DNA from: Lingula anatina
Lineage: Eukaryota; Brachiopoda; Lingulata; Lingulida; Lingulidae
Assembly: GCF_001039355.2 (NCBI RefSeq)
Contig: NW_019775455.1
Coordinates: forward strand, 276,065-324,689
Reading direction: 5' to 3'
Length of the DNA: 48,625 nucleotides
Shown here: positions 1 through 10,700 of the stretch, piece by piece
Layout: every line of letters begins with the position of its first letter
Numbering within the stretch: the first letter of the stretch is position 1
Program-made: the position numbers and the translations under genes
Notes under the pieces: generated by a model
Database searches by the model: none
What the model was told of the DNA's origin: nothing
Seen by the model: the letters and a program-made list of their open reading frames with translations, nothing else

Positions 1-93
1 AAGGACATTGAATAAACGTTGGATTTGAAAGTTGTGTCAACCTCAGATAACAACGTTTTATCAACGTCAGATAACAATGTTATATCAACCCCA

Positions 94-214
94 CCCAGCG
101 GGAAATTTGCTTGGATGTATTTAGCAGTAGGACATGTTTGATGGCTAAATATAGGGTATAAATGTATGGCCTTTAAGTTAAAATTTCCAAGGTTCAGATA
201 TATATATATATATC

Positions 215-247
<33 letters not shown>

Positions 248-693
248 AACAAGGTCACAGTCACCTCAACCTGTCTATCTATAACAGGTTACCAAGAACT
301 GTTACTCCATCACATTTACAGCAACTTATTCATCCTAGTGTTAGCTGACCTTGCAAGCAATTCAGTTTATTGGAATGTATTTCTGAATAACAAGTTAAGA
401 AAATTCACTAGTTAACTAAAGACACAAAACAACTGTCACTTTTACTTTAAAACCATTTTGTTATTATTTTGATAAATTTAGTTACAGTATTGATAAACAA
501 AGTATCACGTTTTCAATAATTAATATTTTAAATTACAATCCATAACTGCAAGGTTGTGTCATTGACCAAAATACAACGTTGAGTCAACGTGGCTGGATCA
601 ACGTTGATATTACGTTGAATTTAGGTAGATCAACGGCAATTCAACGTATCAACCTGTTTTCAACGTTGATCCAACGCAACTATGCCTGCTGGG
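94..693. repeat. Dispersed repeat rich in TCAACGTTGA-like motifs
   Basis: Inverted ends CCCAGCGGG (94-102) and CCTGCTGGG (685-693) bracket a stretch with many variants of the palindromic word CAACGTTG, dense at 565-675 and also present at 1-90. This looks like a non-autonomous DNA transposon with subterminal repeats. No target-site duplication is clear and no coding potential is seen. The superfamily is not recognised. Confidence 0.5.
198..247. repeat. (TA)n-(GT)n microsatellite
   Basis: A TA run is followed by about 13 GT units. It produces a spurious MCVCVCV-type reading frame. Confidence 0.95.
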
Positions 694-1551
694 TATGTGG
701 AAAAGAGACCAAAATCGTTTTGAATGTATATTAAGATATATTGAACTTATGTCAACAGTGACAAGATAACTCATAGAAATGCAAATACGTGTAAATGTAC
801 AATTATTTCATAAAACTCCAGACATTGAAAGACATTTTTGCTCTGTTTAATTTTTACATGAAAACTTTTGTGGCGAAGAGAATCACAGGGATATTCGATA
901 TGGGACAAGTAAAGATAATTATGCGATAAGGCTAATAAATTATGATAACGTCATGAAAATTAACTGAAAAGAAAGATGTAATTATTAAAGGTGGGCGCTT
1001 GAATATACAACATTGGTCAAAAAGGTTGTTTCACCTCCATTTCCATGTACTTTTAATTACAAATGATCAGCTCACAGATGTAAATTGTTATAACTAGTGC
1101 TTTTTATTCCAGATACCATGTCTAACATGATTAATGGTTTAAAAAAATACAAAATAGTGGTGAAAATATACACATTTTACACCATTTAGTCAAATTTATA
1201 ACAGGTACCCCCTCAAATCCAATGTTTCATTGTGATTTCTACAGATGTAAAGAAATGTCTATTGAATTGAAAAGACGCCATCAAATGTCACCAAATTTAC
1301 ACACAATTAGCATTAGGATGTGCTCGTTAAAGGTCACGTGCCTAATAGCGTGTGCGTCTACCGCGTACTGCAATTATCACCTGTAGATGGCGCGCCAAGC
1401 CTTCAACAAGGGTAAAAATTCTGTTTCGTGGGATATTATCCCATCCTTCCTAAACAGCTTGGGGGAGTTGGTTCACGTTTTTATGGGGTTGGTTCTCCTC
1501 TGCATTGCACACTCCAATTCATGTCATAGGTGATTAGTAAGGTTAATATCA

Positions 1552-1835
1552 GGCCCCCGTTTCNGTTTGTGTTTTGGTTGACTTTTATTGTTGATAAACG
1601 ATCGTTCTCGGCCGAAAGAGGCCATGAAACGTCATGTCTTGTGAAACGTTTGCAATTTTACACCTCCTTTTCTTGAAGAGTTTCTCGTGCGCGTCGACTA
1701 CGGTAAGCACGCCAAGCTAAGACGTTAGATTCTTTGTGAAACACTCCAAGTCGAGTTCAGCTAAGTCGACCTAGCTAGGCCACCCAGCTCGAGTAAGACG
1801 TCTACGGATTTAAGATTTTTTGTGAAACGGGGGCC
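1552..1835. mobile_element. 284-bp MITE with GGCCCCCGTTTC ends, nested in Tc1-like element
   Basis: Perfect 12-bp terminal inverted repeats GGCCCCCGTTTC and GAAACGGGGGCC. It interrupts the minus-strand transposase between the segments that are contiguous in the other half (around 2390-2420), so its limits are supported by an internal empty site. An N at 1564 abuts the left end. No ORF of note. Confidence 0.7.
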
Positions 1836-2851
1836 AGGGCTCAAAGATGGTGGTTCCATCCTTAGAACATTGTGTTTCTACAACAAATCACTTGCCAGGC
1901 GAGAAGTGTGAGCAAATGTGCTGTTATGATGAAGCCCAGAGTTAATCCCAAAGTCAGTTCTTGAAGATGGAGCGAGATATCAGCTGAGAATGCTACGTTC
2001 AGTGATCCCACAGGGACCTGAACCTGGCCATCCATCGCTGGAAGAAATCGGTTTTGCCGCAGAATCAAATTATTTCTTGTATCCCATCGATGGTCGAATG
2101 AAGGTCCGTAGACATGTTTAAAAATGCCTCTTGGAAGGGTGTGTGCAGGATAATATCGCCTGAGGTGTTAGATCAGTCGGCATTTGGGAACATTCCAAGC
2201 CTGTGGTATTAGTGCATTGTTCCTTGTGGAACAAAACGTAACTGGGGCATTTTACGGTAATATTTTCAATAGATAGCTCACTCCATTTGCAAGAGGTGAC
2301 TTCAGGGATGCTACCGGCTTCATTGTGTCAACGCACTTGCTCACAGCTCTCGTCTGGCAAGTGATTTGTTGCTGAAACACAGGGCTCTAAGGATGGGACA
2401 ACCGTCTTTGAGCCATGATATTAATCCTACTGAGCCCCTGTGGCATTAATTGGAATGTGCATTGCAGAGGAGAACCAATTCCGGAATAATCTGGACCAAT
2501 TCCGCCACGCTCTTTAGGATGGATGGGGCAATATCCTACAAAACAGAATTATTACCCTTGTTGAAGGCTTGTTGCGCCATCTACAGGACATAATTACAGT
2601 ACGCGGTAGACGCACACGCTATTAGACATGAGACTTTTAACGTGCACATTCTAATGTTAATTATATGTAAATTTGGTGACATTTGATGGCGTCTTTTCAA
2701 TTTAATAGACACTTCTTTACATCTGTGGAAATCACAGTGAAACATTGGATTTGAGGGGGTACCTGTTATAAATTTGACTAAATGGTATAAAATGTGCATA
2801 TTCACACAACTATTTTGTGTTTTTTGAACCATTAATCATGTTAGACATACA

Positions 2852-3062
2852 CCCCATTTCCATAGATTAGATCGACCTACTTTACATCGACCTAACTCCC
2901 TGGGGGTTCACGCTAAATAGCTGTCAGCCGGGCGGACACGAAAGTTAATTACCCCCTTACAGCTTATAGTAGGCGGGTCGGACATTTAAGTCGGATTATC
3001 TGAAAGTAATCTAGTGAGACTCCCCGCGGGGATAGATCGATCTAAAATCTATGGGAATAGAG
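2852..3062. mobile_element. MITE of the CCCATTCCCATAGAT family, inverted copy
   Basis: Starts CCCCATTTCCATAGAT and ends ATCTATGGGAAT. The interior matches, in inverse orientation, the 223-bp elements at 27454, 29262 and 46829, including the CTCCCTGGGGGTTCACGC word. It sits inside the right arm of the palindromic Tc1-like element, where the left arm has an uninterrupted equivalent near 1117-1130. Confidence 0.7.
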
Positions 3063-3459
3063 CCATGGTATCTAGAATAAAAAGCACCGTTTATAACAAT
3101 ATACACCTGTAAGGTGATGATTTGTAAATAAAAGTACATGGAAATGGGGGTGGGACAACCTTTATGACCAATGTTGTATCACTTAGAGTTTTAAAACGAA
3201 GGAACGACCAATTTCTTAAGCGCTCACAACAGCCTATCTGCAAATTTTGAATTGCTGATCACTGCCACTTCATTCCGTTGGATGCTAAATTTGATAAATC
3301 ATATTTTTCTAATTTTGAGAATATCTTATTGGATATGTTTCTGACCACAGCCTCTGTTAGTCAGGTTTTGATAGATAAATGTAACATTTCTAAATCAATC
3401 TCGCCTAAGCGGAGATATACCCTCTGCCTGAATCTTGCACACAACTGTGAGTTATTTCT

Positions 3460-5000
3460 TTACTCTGCTTCAGAATTTACTTTTGGTATCATCTTAAGAG
3501 CATGGTATCGCTCACTTTCTATGGAAAAAGTGGCAAAGGGCACCAAGAGCACAGGAAGAGCGCAAGCTTTTATTGTTCCAATGGAAGCAGGACACTTGAT
3601 AAGTTCTCTACGATGAGATTTGCAACCCAAACCGGTATTTATACGCTTCTGTGCAAACAAATCACTATATACCACAGAATAACGTTGTCATGAAATATGG
3701 TCCCAGCAAGGTATTTTCTGTTTTAAACTTTTCCTTAATCATTTATTCACGGTGTTTTGCATGAAAACCACAATCATGGTTTTTTGCACGAAAACCATTA
3801 TCATTTGTCGAAGCGACGTCTAAAAGCAGAAGCACTCTCTCATATTTTTTTTTCTTTTTCTCCTAACCTAAACAATTTTGCAAACATTACCATTTTTTGT
3901 AGTGTAAAAATCCAATTTTAGGACATGCAAGTGATAACCACAACTTAATTTAATTTTCATTGTTTCATTATTTTAAAGTCTAAAAGGGGAACCTAACTCT
4001 CTAATATCGAACTGCTCAGCATAAGGTAAAAGCACACAAAGATGCATTTGCAATAGACCTGTCATATTCATATCTTTTGTACAACATCTGGAAATATGTG
4101 CATTTACCTTAAACTAAATATTGATTATTCAGAAACTCAATAATTGCTATTTTGAGTTTTATTTTTCTCATACCTTACAATTTTGGGATTTTAGTTTTCA
4201 CCATATTTTATTTATTATCTTATTGAAAATCGACCCCTGGATATTAAGAAAACCAAATCGTTCCGCAAGCAAGAATATTCACAGCATTTGTAAAATATAC
4301 CTAAAACTTTCAAAATTCAGATAATTCACTCCAGTTTTCACGTGCATTCTCTCTGTTACGAAGCAAAAATTATCAGTGTTCAAGAAGGACACATACAGAA
4401 TGAGATATGGACCCAGCAAGGTATTTTCTGTTTCAAACATTTCCTTTATCATTATTACACAATTCAACGTAAGAAAACCATTATCATTTGTTAAAGCGTC
4501 CTCTAGTGGCACGTATTAACTGCTTGTTCAAAGTCCTTCCAATTTAATCCAATTTACGAGCACATTTAAATCTTCATTTCTTTTTTCCACAAGTGTACAT
4601 GCTTCCATCTGTCTTTAATACACACGGAATAAGTTGGAAAATGAAGATAACCCATTTTTGTCGTTATAGTAAAATCAACACTGACACACAATGATAATTT
4701 TTCAACAGTTTATTCTTAAACATCTGCTGTTGGTTGGTGAGAAGGATGTTACTTTCTAGCAAATGAATCTATCGCGTGCATGATAAACAAAAGTGTAAAT
4801 TGAATGGGATTTAGTCAATTTCTTTTGTTTATAAACAGTTAATTAACGCCTGCTAGAGATACCTGTCCTCATTACCTTATTGTGCTCTAAATCTGAGGTG
4901 GTGTGTAGGCAATTAAGTCTCTAAATTTCAAACAAAAGTTACACATGTTAAACCATTATAAAACCATAGATCTCCTTCAATATGAATTTAAGAATATATG
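3460..5000. repeat. Left arm of a large inverted duplication (partner about 8010-9500)
   Basis: The sequence upstream of the 3.5-kb signal exon, with landmarks AAGCGACGTCTAAAAGCAGA, TTATCATTTGTTAAAGCG and TACTTTCTAGCAAATGAATC, recurs as reverse complement at 8.0-9.5 kb and in direct orientation in the cassettes at 19.2-20.3, 28.2-30.9 and 35.6-36.9 kb. Limits are approximate. Confidence 0.65.
3516..3573 (-). pseudogene. Signal-peptide exon of the 8-Cys peptide family, start codon lost
   Basis: A 58-nt minus-strand copy of the first exon of the small secreted Cys-peptide genes at 19.0 and 35.4 kb. It has the same length, the same hydrophobic run (KACALPVLLVPFAT) and the same donor position (AAA|GTGAGC), but the initiator ATG reads ATA. 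A TATAAATA box remains upstream near 3640. No matching Cys-rich exon lies downstream at 3.2-3.5 kb; the Tc1-like element begins there. Judged a dead remnant. Confidence 0.7.
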
Positions 5001-6290
5001 CCTTTAATCGATCACCAACGTGACAACTTCATAATTTATGAACCTGTTTTCAACTTATAAATATTCATGTTTCTCCATTCCATTTACAAAATATAAAAAA
5101 GTCGGAATTTATGGAAAAGTTTTGAAATTTCCGGTAAAATAATTTTTCGTATATATAAATCAAGGTTTAACGTTTAACTTAAATCTCATGTGTTTGTTTA
5201 CAAATGATCATCTCACATCTGTTAACCATTTTCACCACTTATTCTAGATGACATATTTGACATGACTCATGAAAACATAATACAAACTATCAGTGAAGAT
5301 AGAAGGCTTGAATTTTCAGTTTTTTTCTATTTTATAATGTTTTTATCCACTTCATAATTGACAGAACATTTTGTTTGGTTGCTGGATATAAATGCCGTAC
5401 GTTCATAGCATATTCTTATAATTGAGATTTCTAAGTCTACTTTGACCACAGATGTATCAGTAGCACTTCCATTTAATGAATAATTGCATTCTTATTGTCA
5501 CAAATTGCTAATTGTTCAGAACAATGATTTCATTTTTAAGTGGACTTGAATAAATTCATTTGAAACCGAATTTTACAGTATTTGGGTCTCATAGTTTATT
5601 ATTACTTTATTCAATATTGTTATCTTTATTTTTCAATTTTATTCTTATTTGAAACCGGAAAGAAAACCTGATCGTAAGACAATGCATTGTCTTTCATTTT
5701 AAATCTAGAAGCTTCACCAACTATGTTTATTGGTGAAAAACTGTTACAGACATAAACGGGCTTCATGACTCCCTGATGGATCTCCGAGTGATTTAGGCGG
5801 CAAGTTTTCAAGTGGGTTGCGCTATATTTGATCCCCGGATCAGATAGATAAACTTAATTGTGAAGAGAGTTTCAGTTTAAAGAAAGGGTTGCACACAGCT
5901 GGTATAGTACTTTGATTGTGTATGTTTGTGTCCTCTTTTAGTTTATCTATGTATTTCGTATTCTATCTAGTTATTACCAGTATTACATATACAACAGTGG
6001 GGGATCTCATGCTTATTTCTATGCAGTTTCACTAGCTACCCCATCGGAAAGGGCTGATGTGCACACATTTTTCCCTACGAATTACCTGTGTAAACCTATA
6101 TCACTATACTCTATCACTATATTGCTATTAATTTAAACTATAATTACCAGCACGTGCTGGATTTCTGCTCAGATTAACATATGTTTCGTTGAAAGGGGCT
6201 ACTTGTATTTCTTTCGGTTTTCCTCCAATTAGAGCAAACTACATACATAAGTTTATGACTTAAGCGCAGAACTGTTGTTGAAGTCGAGGA
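5000..6290. repeat. Degenerate cassette flank ending at the lost GPCR
   Basis: Segments match the spacer between signal exon and GPCR in other cassettes: about 5940-6280 corresponds to 20990-21335, 31560-31900 and 37570-37910. Part of the 1008 element's TIR (TGTTTACAAATGATCATCTC) appears at 5195-5215. At about 6290, just where the GPCR stop codon would begin, homology jumps to the region downstream of a Cys-peptide gene (compare 34200). No gene is seen here. Confidence 0.6.
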
Positions 6291-6622
6291 TGTAGGTTTC
6301 AAAATAAACGCCAAATATGACATAGTAAATGACATACACACGTACAACCTGGTTCTCTAATTCTCCTTCCACCTCTCTAAACTAATAACTTTGGGCAAAC
6401 AGTATTTTTTATTTAAAAGTTTTCTGTGGTGGTGTTTTTACAAGCCATTAATACACTCTCATGATTTCTCACAACAATATCACCAAATTGATTTGCAGAA
6501 TTTACTAATCGGTTCAGTAGTCTAAGGTTCGGATAATAATCAACATTTTTATGTGTAACTTGTAGCTGGTCTAAAATGTTTTTGAGAAAACACTGCTATG
6601 AACAATTTCATCACAACACCCC

Positions 6623-6778
6623 TTACGCTGTTGTGTGATCAACTGCAAGGCAGTAGCAGTGGGGAGGTCTTCCGCCGCACCTGCAACTCCCATGGTCGCT
6701 GCTACACGTGCGACCACAGCATTCGCACGAAGCACGCGCTACACTTTGCTCGGCTGTGTACACTTTGCCCTACTGTGT
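6623..6778 (-). pseudogene. Mature-peptide exon of the 8-Cys family, 19-nt insertion near acceptor
   Basis: Minus-strand homologue of the exons at 18122-18258 and 34561-34694. All eight cysteines persist: C-x-C-C-x3-C-x6-C-x-C-x6-C-x-C, where the fifth spacing is x6 rather than x2 because of a short insertion. The usual acceptor GATATAG is present, but a 19-nt internal duplication just after it shifts the frame. An alternative AG in TACACAG would restore phase 1, so a working product cannot be excluded. No intact minus-strand signal exon is found upstream; a ribozyme-bearing repeat interrupts the presumed intron at 7.5-7.8 kb. Confidence 0.6.
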
Positions 6779-7280
6779 CTATATCAAAATAAAAAAATGA
6801 AAATATAATCGCGTTACTGAAAGTCCATGTGCATCACAAAATGCGATTAAAAACCTACGGTGATATATCTTTTAAAGCTGCAGGTCCAAAGGAATGGAAT
6901 CCATTACCGCTCGAAATCCGAGCAATTCAGTCTACCAAACATTTTAAAAAGGACTCAAAACACTCAAAACATACTTTTTTTAGGAAATATTTTGATTAAC
7001 TCTTAATCGGTTTTATAAATCTTGTATTAATTGCATTTAATTGTATGGAATAATGGTTGTTTTACCTAGATTTTATTTATGATATTATATATAGTATTAT
7101 TTATGATATTTTAGGTAAAGTCTACTGAACATTTTAAATGGATTTTAGACTTAAAATAAATTTATTATTAATATCATTATTATAAAAAATTATTATTATT
7201 TATTTTGCGCGTAATTTCTCAATTCCCATGTTAATTGAAGAAAACAACACAGTGGACTTAAAATGTTGTGTTCTTTCTAA

Positions 7281-7380
7281 TTTTGTGCCAGTAATGGGTG
7301 GCACCAGCTATGCCCTTCCTGAACTCCAAACACGCTTTCCTTGTCTAGATAAAATTCAATTTCTAACTGGTAAGTGTTTA
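7281..7380. repeat. Conserved intronic block, copy 0
   Basis: About 100 bp containing GTGCCAGTAATGGGTGGCAC, repeated at the equivalent intron position in every Cys-peptide gene (18.4, 24.45, 27.2, 29.0 and 34.8 kb). It could be a regulatory segment, an old exon, or simply inherited with the cassette. Confidence 0.5.
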
Positions 7381-7547
7381 TCGTGACAAATTATTAAATT
7401 TAATTAAATTATGGGTTATTTTAGCATAATTTTGAGAGTGATCTACAAAGGACAGACACACCTCATAGAAGAGACTAATGGGCAGCTAGTGTAGAAAGAC
7501 AAGGAACAAATTAGTCTTTTCTCTCCATTTAATTTAAAATTTAAAAA

Positions 7548-7586
7548 GCCCGACACGTGTTTCGGCCCGGAGGCCTCGTCAGGGAC
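7548..7586 (-). ncRNA. Type I hammerhead ribozyme, minus-strand copy
   Basis: Reading the minus strand: stem I GUCC/GGGC (one G-U pair), core CUGACGA, stem II GGCC-UCCG-GGCC, core GAA, a short stem III AC(ACGU)GU, and the cleavage triplet GUC before GGGC. All invariant core residues are present. The very short stem III is typical of hammerheads in Penelope-like elements, which act better as dimers. Confidence 0.75.
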
Positions 7587-7671
7587 GCAAACAGAAACAA
7601 AATACCATTTATAATCAGAGTCTTTTTTTGTATTTTTTTGCATTTTGTTTTTGTATTTTGTTTCTGTTTGC

Positions 7672-7710
7672 GCCCCTGACGAGGCCTCCGGGCCGAAACA
7701 TGTGTCGGGC
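7672..7710 (+). ncRNA. Type I hammerhead ribozyme, plus-strand copy
   Basis: Stem I GCCC (7672-7675) pairs with GGGC (7707-7710). The core CUGACGA is 7676-7682, stem II GGCC/GGCC with UCCG loop 7683-7694, and GAA 7695-7697. Stem III is AC(AUGU)GU. The predicted cleavage is after C7706 in GUC. Every conserved core position is met. Confidence 0.8.
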
Positions 7711-9212
7711 TTTTTAAATTTTAAATTAAATGGAGAGAAAAGACTAATTTGTTCCTTGTCTTTCTACACTAGCTGCCCATGCATGGGTGGAGCACTTTTC
7801 CATAGTGTAGCAACTTTATTCTCCGTGATAGATATATATATATTTATTTTTTAAAGATATTTTCTTTTTTTTAAAAGATATTTTCTAATTTGACAGTGTC
7901 AAGATAAATTATAAAAATGCAAATTAAACTAAACAAATTGACTAATTTCCATTGAATTTGTCATTTTGTTTATCACATACGTGGTAAATTCATTTGCTAA
8001 AAGGTAACATCCTCCTCACCAATCGACAGCAGATGTTTAAGAATGAATCGTAGTGTGTAAGTGACGGTTTTATTTCAACGGCAAAAAGGCTCGGTTTAAT
8101 TTTTGATATTATTCTGTGTGTATTAAAGAATAAAGGAAGCATGTACTTGTAGAAAAAAAAATAAGTGCAGAAATAAATGTGCTGGTAGATTGCATTAAAC
8201 GGGAAGGACTTTGAACAAGCAGGTAATACTTGTCATTAGAAGACACTTTAACAAATGATTATTGTTTTATTGCGTTGAGTTACGTAATAATGATTAAGGA
8301 AATGTTTGAAACAGAAAATACCTTGCTGGGACCATATCTCATTCTGTATGTGTCCTTGTTGAAGATTGATAAAATTTTAATACATTTACGTATTGTATTT
8401 ATGCAATCATTAGGGCCGGGAGTATTTTTTACCAGCCACAGAATAGTCCATATAATAAAGGAATGTCTTTTGCAGCGGTGTTTGGCGAGTGCAGAATACA
8501 GAATCAAGGGGAAGTTTTTCATCATTAAAACAAAAATTGTGAAACTTCTCAATTGCGATTTAAAGATAATACATTGCTGGACGGTCTGATTTTCTCAATA
8601 AAGTCCAGAGGTCAGTTTCCAATAATATAAGAAGAAAATATAGTGACATTTATAATTCAACAAATATAAGCCTCGAGTAAAATAAAATTAATATTAAAAA
8701 GTAGCAATAATTGAATTATTGTTTTTATTTATTCAGTTTAAGATAAATTCACAGCATTTTTTCAGATCTTGTACGAAAGATGTGAATACGACGGGTCTAC
8801 TGCAAGTGCATCTTTTGCGTGCTTGTATCTTATGCATATCTTATGTATAGATATTAGAGGATAAGATTCCCCTTACAAAATAAACTTTTTTAGAATTTGA
8901 ATTAAAATAATGCAACAATGAAAATTATATTACGTTTTGCCTATCATTTGTATTACGACAGGAAAAGGGTAATGTTTGCAAAATTGTTTAGGTTAGGAAC
9001 TAAAAAAGGAGAAAAAGAAAACAAAATGAGAGAGCGCTTCTGCTTTTAGACGTCGCTTTGACAAATGATAATGGTTTTCTTACGTAACACCGTGTATAAA
9101 TGATTAAGGAAGAGTTTGAAACAGAAAATACCTTGCTGGGACCATATTTCATGACATTATTATTCTGTGTTTTCTTGCTGAAGATTGATAGTGATTACCT
9201 TGCACAGAAACG

Positions 9213-9220
9213 TATAAATA
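9213..9220 (+). promoter_or_regulatory. TATA box of the inverted cassette copy
   Basis: TATAAATA 79 nt before the ATG at 9292, in the same context (CG-TATAAATA-GCGGCTTAGG) as in the minus-strand copies. Confidence 0.6.
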
Positions 9221-9291
9221 GCGGCTTAGGTTGCAAGTCTCATCGTAGAGAACTGATCAAGTCTCCTGCTAGGACAACTTCCATTGGAACA

Positions 9292-9348
9292 ATGAAGTCT
9301 TGCGCTCTTCTTTCGCTCTTAGAGCTCTTTACCACTGTGTCATAGAAG
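9292..9348 (+). pseudogene. Inverted signal-peptide exon, 1-nt deletion
   Basis: Plus-strand copy of the Cys-peptide first exon: the ATG is present and it starts MKSCALL, but it is 57 nt instead of 58. A lost base after ACTGT puts a stop before the GTAAGA donor. Homology also covers the TATA box and 5' leader. No Cys-rich exon follows on the plus strand. Confidence 0.75.
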
Positions 9349-9551
9349 GTAAGAGACACAAAATATTCATAATGACTTGAAGCGTAAGTACTGACGCAAA
9401 GAAAAGAGATACGTCTGTACTCAAACCATAATTTAGTCAAACGTCATCTCAGCTAGTGCGAAATTTAATTAGAAATGTTACAATGTTAATTAGAAATGTT
9501 AGAGAACTGATGCAGTCTCCTGCTAGGGCAACGTCCAGTGGCCCTAGAACA

Positions 9552-9609
9552 GTGAAGTCTTGCGTTCTTCTTGTGCTCATAGTACTCTTTGCCACTGTTG
9601 TCATAGAAG
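9552..9609 (+). pseudogene. Second inverted signal-peptide exon, ATG changed to GTG
   Basis: A 58-nt plus-strand copy with an intact hydrophobic core (VLLVLIVLFATVV) and donor GAAG|GTGAGA, but the initiation codon is GTG. It lies 260 bp after the first inverted copy, so this arm carries a local duplication of exon 1. No mature exon follows. Confidence 0.7.
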
Positions 9610-9759
9610 GTGAGAGTCACAAAGTATTTATAATGACTTAAAGCGTAACGGACGCAAAGAAAAGAGATACGTCAGTACTGAGACCGTAATCTAGGCAGAT
9701 ATTATCTCCGCTAGGGGCAAATATAATTTTAATGTTACATTAGTATGTCGTAACTTGAC

Positions 9760-10560
9760 AAAAAAAGGTCGTGATCGAAATCACACTCAATAAGATATAC
9801 TAAAAATGTAAAGTAATTCAAAATTTGCAGATAGGCAGTTGTGAGTGCTTATACTTACAATGGTATTTCGCTTCCTTTTGAAACACACAGCGAAACTAAT
9901 AATTGTGCCTTAAAGCCCGCTAGAAATGCTAAGCCAGTCAAGTCAGGTTTCGCCTGCTAGTGGTAACGTAAACCAGTACTACCTGTTCCATGGTTGGGTT
10001 GTCGGCGGCTAAAACGGCTCCCCCACCGGGCTTGCCCAGCGAGGAGGGTGCGTGAACACTCAGCAGGACTAAAAACAAAATCTGTCAGAGAGGGACTAGC
10101 TCCTTTAAGAGCCAACGGCCATTTACCCCAAACATAGGTTAAATAATCTGGAGAAGGAACATGGGTCACAAACTCCAGTATCAGGCCCAGCAAACAATGA
10201 TGTCAAGTCATAGAAGAATAAAGAGAAACAGCATTAAAGATGCCTATTGTGTTGTTACAGGTGTCTCGCTCGGTAACGACACACCGTTGCTTTAGGGTCA
10301 TGGCAATAGTCATCCAGTGACTGTAGCCAACACACATTACAACAGCCAAGGAAGTTAGATCATAACTGTCAACGATTGGCAAATTAGCGTGGTAGTGAAA
10401 TTGAATCAAAGTTTTCACTTGCAGAGTTGACCACAAAACATTCCAACTACATGTAACGTTAATGCGTGTCGCGCCATACAGTGCTACTGTCCACGTTTTT
10501 TCTGTAGTAGAGAATGAGCAATGACAGCATGAATGAAATAATGCAAAATAGTTTATATTG
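9760..10560. other. Unassigned stretch, locally GC-richer
   Basis: The part at 9960-10200 is markedly richer in G+C than its surroundings (for example CGGCGGCTAAAACGGCTCCC). It might be a SINE or an old transposon fragment, but I could not fold a tRNA head or find paired ends. Short ORFs on the minus strand show no family features. Confidence 0.3.
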
Positions 10561-10569
10561 CGTGTGTAC

Positions 10570-10700
10570 CGACTTGGTCAAAAATGTTGTCCCACCCTAA
10601 GTCCTATGTGTTTGTTTACAAGTGATCATCTCACTTCTGTTAGCCATTTTCAACAGTGATTTTATTCTACATACCATATTTGACATTTCCCATGGCAAAT
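10570..10700. repeat. Solo terminal fragment of the 1008-3176 Tc1-like family
   Basis: CTTGGTCAAAAATGTTGTCC followed by GTTTACAAGTGATCATCTCA and ATACCATATTTGACAT matches the arm at 1010-1130. Another fragment lies at 5170-5280. Only one end is present. Confidence 0.55.

Larger units (their letters stand above)
1008..3176. mobile_element. Palindromic Tc1-like element (two head-to-head halves)
   Basis: The termini CAACATTGGTCA and TGACCAATGTTG are flanked by TA on both sides (1006-1007 and 3177-3178), the Tc1/mariner target-site signature. Arms of more than 500 bp are inverted copies. Each arm encodes the C-terminal part of a Tc1-type transposase facing outwards: on the plus strand around 2330-2620, with words like HSSRLASDLL, DINPTEPLWH and ending GRRTRY, and the same words on the minus strand around 1340-1930. 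Both copies carry stops and frameshifts, so the element is dead. The left copy is split by a MITE at 1552-1835 and the right arm by another at about 2852-3062. Confidence 0.75.
7478..7780. mobile_element. Inverted pair of Penelope-type terminal repeats
   Basis: Two arms of about 128 bp (7478-7605 and 7654-7780) are near-perfect reverse complements around a T-rich spacer. Each arm contains a hammerhead ribozyme core, as found in the terminal repeats of Penelope-like retroelements. Comparison with the cassette intron at 34.98-35.07 kb shows that this block is extra sequence in the intron of the broken gene. No reverse transcriptase is visible, so it is a non-autonomous or residual insertion. 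Confidence 0.65.
8010..9500. repeat. Right arm of the inverted duplication
   Basis: Reverse-complement counterpart of the cassette spacer (see 3460-5000), here in an orientation that places the signal exons on the plus strand. The apparent ORFs at 8230-8589 and 9100-9345 are readings through this non-coding spacer. Confidence 0.65.

Noticed and set aside
1862-2068. 68-codon minus-strand ORF
   Set aside because: Off-frame reading of the broken Tc1-type transposase.
3278-3616. 112-codon plus-strand ORF
   Set aside because: Runs antisense through the degenerate signal exon and its flank; not open in paralogues.
7443-7854. Two overlapping-type ORFs sharing DEASGPKHVSGFLNFKLNGE
   Set aside because: They are the two arms of the inverted ribozyme-bearing repeat read in frame; the shared peptide is the ribozyme sequence translated.
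9957-10193. Possible tRNA-derived SINE in the GC-richer stretch
   Set aside because: No A-box/B-box pair with correct spacing and no cloverleaf could be formed by eye.
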